Shown: positions 5,450 through 8,381 of the stretch, in pieces
Position numbering within the stretch: the first letter of the stretch is position 1
Layout of the letters: the number at the start of each line of letters is the position of its first letter
Origin: an uncultured Clostridia bacterium
GTDB taxonomy: Bacteria > Bacillota_A > Clostridia > Christensenellales > Aristaeellaceae
Assembly: GCA_945871545.1 (NCBI GenBank)
Contig: CAMBWJ010000062.1
Location: 1-8,381 of the forward strand
Direction of reading: 5' to 3'
DNA length: 8,381 nucleotides
Program-made: the position numbers and the translations under genes
Notes under the pieces: model-generated
Database searches by the model: none
The model's input: only the letters and a program-made list of their open reading frames with translations
Told to the model about the DNA's origin: nothing

Positions 5450-6719
5450 GCGCGTCCCACGTCCAGTAGACCTCGCCGGAGCTATCCAGCACCAGCCAGG
5501 CCTCGTCGCTGCGGGCCAGCAGGCGGTCGTCCTCCAGGAAGTACAGCGCGCGGTAGACCGGCTCCAGCAGCAGCGCGCCGTCACTCCCCACCACGCCGTA
5601 GCGGGCGGAATCCATGTCGGTGGAGAGCTGGATCTCACCCAGCCTGTCGTTCATATAGCGGCCCACGTTGACCGTCATACACGCATAGATCGCATTCTCC
5701 CCCGCCGTTCCCAGCGGATAGAGGTTCTGATAGGCCGGATCAGTCCCCAGCAGCCGCACGCAGCTCTCGCCCCACGCACCGTCGGACACGATCCACTGCC
5801 CGCCGATTCCCTCGGCGACGCTTGCATCGTGCGCGGTCTCCAGCAGCAGCGCGCCGGTAGCGTCATAGAGCTGAAGCGCGTCGGGATTCGACACGACGTA
5901 ACCCTCGCCCGCCAGCGCCGCGTAGACGTCGCTGCCCTCGTAGCGAGCGCGCTCCGCGCCGCTGCCGTCGAACACATACGCGCCCTCCAGCTCCACTGCG
6001 GCGAGGATGAAGCCCGCAGAAGAGATTTGGAGGAAATCATACTCCGGCTGGAGCACCCATGCGCCAGACATGTTGATGGCCCCGTAGTGGCCGTCCAGCA
6101 CCGCCGCAGCCAACCCGCCGGTGAAGTCCCCGGCATAGTCGAACTGCGCCGGGATCGCAAGTTCGCCTGACGCGTCGCAATAGCCGTAGAGACGTTCTCC
6201 GGGCAGCTGCACGCTGAGCATGCCCTCGCTTCCGCCGCCGACGGCATGCACCCGCAGGCCCGTCTCCCGCGCCACGCCGGTCGCGGACACGCGGTACAGC
6301 GGATCGGACTCCGCGTCACTGCGGTCACCCGCGATGGTCCACGCGCCGCCCGTTCCGTTGGGCTGCATCCAGCTGTACACGAATCCGCTCAAGGGGCTGC
6401 CGTCGGTGCGCAGCATGCCCCACAGGCCGTCCCGCTGCGCAAGCAGCAGGCCATCCTCGCAGCGGAGCTGGTCGTAGAGGAAGTCCGTGACCAGCGCACC
6501 GCTCCCGTTCATCAGCGCATAGAGTCCACCTTCATTGCCAGCCGCATAAAGCCCGCTGCCCAGGGAAACGATGTCTGAATGCGTTCCGGGTGCAACGACC
6601 TCACCGCCGTCCCGGTCGAGCAGCGCAGCGCCGTCGTCTATGCGCACGCAGAGCGCCGCCTGCGCATTCCCCGCAAGCAGCATCACGGCCAACAGAATCG
6701 CACACAGAAGCCTTCGCAA
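5421..6719 (-). CDS. Secreted WG-repeat protein
   Basis: A 432-residue protein if it starts at TTG (6717-6719). That start gives a clean signal peptide, MRRLLCAILLAVMLLAGNAQA (21 residues, cut after AQA), and has a GGAGGG SD 8 nt upstream. An in-frame ATG at 6762-6764 would add 15 residues but lies upstream of the -10 box, so it is unlikely. The mature part is a chain of degenerate repeats of the WG/KWG type: LWGMLRTDGSPLSGF, LYGYCDASGELAIPAQFDYAGDF, HYGAINMSGAWVLQPEYDFL, RYGVVGSDGALLLEPVYRAL and a last unit with WLVLDSSGEVYW. These repeats are predicted to fold into a beta-rich solenoid or propeller; their ligand is unknown. It could be a cell-surface sensor or binding protein. Its 3' end overlaps the convergent carboxypeptidase gene by 29 bp, the only hint of a cell-wall link. 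Confidence 0.85.
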   Translation of the reverse strand: MRRLLCAILLAVMLLAGNAQAALCVRIDDGAALLDRDGGEVVAPGTHSDIVSLGSGLYAAGNEGGLYALMNGSGALVTDFLYDQLRCEDGLLLAQRDGLWGMLRTDGSPLSGFVYSWMQPNGTGGAWTIAGDRSDAESDPLYRVSATGVARETGLRVHAVGGGSEGMLSVQLPGERLYGYCDASGELAIPAQFDYAGDFTGGLAAAVLDGHYGAINMSGAWVLQPEYDFLQISSAGFILAAVELEGAYVFDGSGAERARYEGSDVYAALAGEGYVVSNPDALQLYDATGALLLETAHDASVAEGIGGQWIVSDGAWGESCVRLLGTDPAYQNLYPLGTAGENAIYACMTVNVGRYMNDRLGEIQLSTDMDSARYGVVGSDGALLLEPVYRALYFLEDDRLLARSDEAWLVLDSSGEVYWTWDAPMQTEATSF

Positions 6720-6752
6720 GCGCGTCGCCCTCCCTCCGTCTCGTCTGCTGAC

Positions 6753-6758
6753 ATTGTA
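6753..6758 (-). promoter_or_regulatory. Extended -10 promoter of the WG-repeat gene
   Basis: On the minus strand TGTGCTACAAT gives a TACAAT -10 with TGC before it. No good -35 is visible at 16-18 nt, so the promoter would depend on the extended -10. It would start transcription near 6746, leaving a short leader that contains the GGAGGG used by the TTG start. Confidence 0.6.
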
Positions 6759-6801
6759 GCACATACAAACGTTAAAAGTTGGGTTTATTTGAAAAAAACT
6801 A

Positions 6802-6830
6802 TGGACAAACCGGAACTTTCGTGCTATAAT
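6802..6830 (+). promoter_or_regulatory. Promoter of the tRNA cluster
   Basis: TGGACA (6802-6807), 17 nt, then a perfect TATAAT (6825-6830) preceded by TGC. This near-consensus promoter suits a stable-RNA operon. The predicted start is near 6837, about 37 nt before tRNA-Arg. Confidence 0.85.
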
Positions 6831-6873
6831 TTTGACTCGTCGGTAGGGTTAATTCCCCCGCTGCGCTAAGTTT

Positions 6874-6950
<77 letters not shown>

Positions 6951-6956
6951 GAATAT

Positions 6957-7034
6957 GGTGGGTATAGCTCAGTTGGTTAGAGTGCCAGGTTGTGGCCCTG
7001 GAGGTCGTGGGTTCGAGCCCCACTACTCACCCCA
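6957..7034 (+). tRNA. tRNA-His(GTG)
   Basis: Acceptor GTGGGTA (6958-6964) pairs with TACTCAC (7024-7030) with one G-U pair. The anticodon loop TTGTGGC gives GTG. The extra G at 6957 (G-1) faces discriminator C at 7031, the identity pair of histidine tRNA. CCA is encoded at 7032-7034. Confidence 0.97.
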
Positions 7035-7042
7035 TTTTTTCT

Positions 7043-7063
7043 AAAAGCCGGCGTGGCTTTTTT
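7043..7063 (+). terminator. Terminator-like hairpin inside the tRNA cluster
   Basis: AAAAGCC (7043-7049) pairs with GGCTTTT (7055-7061) around a 5-nt loop, and the run of T continues to 7063. The stem has only three G-C pairs. It lies 8 bp before tRNA-Gln, leaving no room for a separate promoter, so it is probably leaky or attenuating. Confidence 0.65.
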
Positions 7064-7070
7064 GCTTTAT

Positions 7071-7145
7071 TGGGGCGTAGCCAAGCGGTAAGGCACCAGA
7101 CTTTGACTCTGGCATTCGCTGGTTCGACCCCAGCCGCCCCAGCCA
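7071..7145 (+). tRNA. tRNA-Gln(TTG)
   Basis: A 75-nt cloverleaf. Acceptor TGGGGCG (7071-7077) pairs with CGCCCCA (7135-7141), with the U1-A72 pair usual for glutamine tRNA and G as discriminator. The stem CCAGA/TCTGG holds loop CTTTGAC with anticodon TTG. CCA is encoded at 7143-7145. Confidence 0.97.
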
Positions 7146-7150
7146 GACAT

Positions 7151-7226
7151 GATTCATTAGCTCAGTCGGTAGAGCACCTGACTTTTAATCAGGGTGTCCG
7201 GGGTTCGAATCCCCGATGAGTCACCA
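7151..7226 (+). tRNA. tRNA-Lys(TTT)
   Basis: A 76-nt cloverleaf. Acceptor GATTCAT (7151-7157) pairs with ATGAGTC (7216-7222) with one G-U pair; the discriminator is A. The stem CCTGA/TCAGG holds loop CTTTTAA with anticodon TTT. CCA is encoded at 7224-7226. The 20 bases at 7205-7224 recur exactly at 7341-7360. Confidence 0.97.
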
Positions 7227-7254
7227 GCCGTGTGGTTTTCCACGCGGCTTTTTT
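7227..7254 (+). terminator. Intrinsic terminator of the tRNA cluster
   Basis: GCCGTGTGG (7227-7235) pairs with CCACGCGGC (7240-7248), with one G-U pair and a TTTT loop, followed by six T at 7249-7254. It starts directly after the CCA of tRNA-Lys. Confidence 0.93.
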
Positions 7255-7258
7255 GATG

Positions 7259-7333
7259 CTGCGGGGATTTGAAGGGTCGGGAGTGAATGACGCTCCAGTG
7301 GAGCATCAGAGCCGACCCTGACCGAGCCCGCAG
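7259..7333. other. Nested palindrome, possible structured RNA or recombination arm
   Basis: Three nested helices can be drawn: CTGCGGG (7259-7265) with CCCGCAG (7327-7333), GGGTCGG (7274-7280) with CCGACCC (7312-7318), and GCTCC (7292-7296) with GGAGC (7300-7304). The last can be extended by TGA/TCA past one mismatch. It occupies nearly all of the gap between the tRNA terminator and the tRNA-Lys 3' copy. No coding sequence is credible here. No RNA family is asserted. Confidence 0.6.
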
Positions 7334-7364
7334 GCGAGAATCGAATCCCCGATGAGTCACTTGC

Positions 7365-7404
7365 AGCCTCCTGAAACACTTCGTTTTCAGGAGGCTCAGT
7401 TTTT
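7365..7404 (+). terminator. Hairpin terminator after the tRNA-Lys 3' copy
   Basis: GCCTCCTGAAA (7366-7376) pairs with TTTCAGGAGGC (7385-7395), and TTTTT follows at 7400-7404 on the plus strand. It would stop rightward transcription before the phage-type genes. On the minus strand no T-tract follows the stem, so it is a poor terminator for the leftward phage genes. Confidence 0.65.
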
Positions 7405-7414
7405 ACCCCAACCT

Positions 7415-7717
7415 TCATTCATTGCAGAATACTCGCGCCCCTTCTGCATTCCCCTGGCGCAGGTGCCTCAGACCACTCTCCAGATTCCCGATCCGATGGT
7501 TCGCCACGCTGATCTTCTCCTCCAGCACGGGCATCCTCCGGGCAAAGTTGTTGTGCTCCCGCACCTCGCGGGTCAGCTCCTCCAGCTTTGCGTCCGTCAC
7601 CGCCTGATGGGTCTCCAGCTTGTGGTCGATCTCCCGGCTGTTTTTGCTGCTGAGCACCACGTTGCTCAATATGGCTGCACCTGCGGTGACGAGCGCCACA
7701 ATCACTGACTCGTTCAT
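7415..7717 (-). CDS. Small phage membrane protein with coiled coil (lysis-region protein)
   Basis: A 100-residue protein. One hydrophobic segment (about residues 3-20, VIVALVTAGAAILSNVVL) is followed by a charged, helical stretch rich in heptad-like spacing (IDHKLETHQAVTDAKLEELTREV and VLEEKISVANHRIGNLE). This build, an N-terminal membrane anchor plus coiled coil, is common next to endolysins in phages of Clostridia and recalls XhlA-like or holin accessory proteins; pore formation is not shown. The ATG at 7715-7717 is chosen because AGGGG lies 8 nt upstream; an ATG at 7721-7723 and a GTG at 7724-7726 are too close to that SD. The endolysin stop lies 5 bp upstream, so the two are probably co-translated. 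Last phage gene before the tRNA-Lys copy. Confidence 0.8.
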   Translation of the reverse strand: MNESVIVALVTAGAAILSNVVLSSKNSREIDHKLETHQAVTDAKLEELTREVREHNNFARRMPVLEEKISVANHRIGNLESGLRHLRQGNAEGARVFCNE

Positions 7718-7722
7718 CGCCA

Positions 7723-8381
7723 TCACCCCTGTACTGCCTTCGGGCTGACCCAGAGCACCTCGCCGCCAAACTCCACGGGCAGCCAGCCGTTCGCATCCAC
7801 CTTCACCAGCCTGTCCCCGCCGTGCACGGTCTTAACCACGCCGTACTGCGTACCGGGGCCCTTGCGAATGTTCCAGGAGCCGCTGGCGACCACCAGATCG
7901 CCCGTCTGCACAGGCTCCACGGGCGCGCTCTGGCGCTCCTCGGCGGCCTTTGCGCCGTCGCTGAGCACAACGACCGTGTGGCCCTTGGTTTTCGTCACAA
8001 GGATGTCGCCGCGCAGCAGGCGGTCGCTGGACTTGCAGTGCGCGTCATCGGTAAACTGCTCAAAGGCTCCGGTCGCCATGAGCTTGGATGCCTCATTCGA
8101 CGTGATAAAGTTATCCACGGTGATGCCCGCATAGTGCACGCAGACGCGCACAAGCGCCGAGCAGTCCGTGTTGACAGGCTTCGTGGTCAGCGCCGGATCG
8201 AAGCCATAGGGCTTCACATTCTCAAAGAGCGTGAGCCGGGTCGGCTGTGAGTAGCCGATGTCGTTGTTGTCGCAGGCGCGCTCCATCGCCACGGCGATCC
8301 TCTCCCGCGCCTCCGGATCCTTCGCGCGGATCACCACCCAGCCCTTGCTGTGCAGGTACCAGTTCTCGGTGCTGACCTCTT
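7723..8381 (-). CDS. Phage endolysin: NlpC/P60-like amidohydrolase with SH3 domain (5' end outside window)
   Basis: The last 218 residues are visible; the frame is open to the window edge, so the N-terminus is missing. A GTG at 8335-8337 is not taken as the start because the upstream in-frame residues (STENWYLHSKGWVVIRAKDPE) belong to the same domain in phage lysins. The catalytic domain carries a Cys in NTDCSALVRVC (visible residue 73, codon 8161-8163) and a His in TKGHTVVVLSDG (visible residue 134), the Cys-His pair of NlpC/P60 and CHAP peptidases that cut peptidoglycan. After a short linker, an SH3-like wall-binding domain occupies about visible residues 160-218 (SGSWNIRKGPGTQYGVVKTV, then GWLPVEFGGEVLWVSPKAV). 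It would lyse the host cell at the end of phage growth. The exact cleaved bond is not known. Confidence 0.88.
   Translation of the reverse strand, partial: EVSTENWYLHSKGWVVIRAKDPEARERIAVAMERACDNNDIGYSQPTRLTLFENVKPYGFDPALTTKPVNTDCSALVRVCVHYAGITVDNFITSNEASKLMATGAFEQFTDDAHCKSSDRLLRGDILVTKTKGHTVVVLSDGAKAAEERQSAPVEPVQTGDLVVASGSWNIRKGPGTQYGVVKTVHGGDRLVKVDANGWLPVEFGGEVLWVSPKAVQG

Larger units (their letters stand above)
7205..7360 (+). repeat. 20-bp direct repeat of the tRNA-Lys 3' end (possible att cores)
   Basis: The bases 7205-7224, from the T-loop to the first C of CCA, are repeated without mismatch at 7341-7360. Outside these 20 bases the copies differ, and the second has no tRNA 5' part. A tRNA 3' end is the classic target of tyrosine recombinases, and phage-type genes begin 55 bp further on. 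The second copy is therefore best read as an attachment core from a past or present integration, though a tRNA duplication remnant is possible. Confidence 0.75.

Noticed and set aside
2930..5638. Open frame of about 900 codons on the minus strand spanning the GDSL gene and the carboxypeptidase region
   Set aside because: Only its last 223 codons (the GDSL protein) look like protein. The rest is antisense to the DUF1836 and carboxypeptidase genes and is open because GC-rich DNA has few stop codons.
7205..7360. CRISPR-like or tandem repeat array
   Set aside because: There are only two copies of the repeat and the spacer is 116 bp and palindromic, which does not match a CRISPR array.
7157..7418. 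Minus-strand open frames of 65-67 codons across tRNA-Lys and the structured spacer
   Set aside because: They are antisense translations of tRNA and palindromic DNA, with peptides of the kind often mis-annotated next to tRNAs.

Overview
The window (8381 bp, GC-rich, roughly 60% or more by eye) looks like a chromosomal segment from a high-GC member of the Clostridia (Bacillota), probably gut-associated. The indications are a DUF1836 protein, a short glutamate 5-kinase without a PUA domain, a DacF-like D,D-carboxypeptidase, a WG-repeat secreted protein, tRNA genes with encoded CCA ends, strong SD sites of the AGGAGG type, and a phage endolysin of a type I associate with clostridial phages. The genus cannot be fixed from the sequence alone.

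Left part (1-2870, minus strand): a compact unit proB-proA-trx-rhodanese reads leftward from an extended -10 promoter at about 2841-2870 and ends at a strong hairpin terminator at 40-90. ProB and ProA make glutamate-5-semialdehyde for proline synthesis. A thioredoxin and a one-domain rhodanese follow, translationally coupled by a one-base overlap.

Middle part (2866-5449): an SGNH/GDSL hydrolase (minus) and a DUF1836 putative regulator (plus) diverge from a 174-bp region with two facing promoters and two nested inverted repeats. The DUF1836 gene is followed on the plus strand by a secreted D-alanyl-D-alanine carboxypeptidase, whose ribosome binding site lies in the 3' arm of a hairpin. The carboxypeptidase gene converges on, and overlaps by 29 bp, a secreted WG-repeat protein gene (5421-6719, minus).

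Right part (6753-8381): a divergent promoter region drives the WG gene leftward and a tRNA cluster rightward, Arg(TCT)-His(GTG)-Gln(TTG)-Lys(TTT). There is a terminator-like hairpin after tRNA-His and a good terminator after tRNA-Lys. Beyond it sit a 75-bp nested palindrome, an exact 20-bp copy of the 3' end of tRNA-Lys (attachment-site-like), another hairpin, and then two phage-type genes on the minus strand: a small membrane/coiled-coil protein and the end of an endolysin running off the window. This suggests that the tRNA-Lys gene has been an integration site and that a prophage or its remnant begins here.

I see no clearly new multi-gene defence or effector system. The points most worth a second look are the tRNA-Lys duplication with its structured spacer, the SD-sequestering hairpin before the carboxypeptidase, and the paired operator-like repeats between the GDSL and DUF1836 genes.
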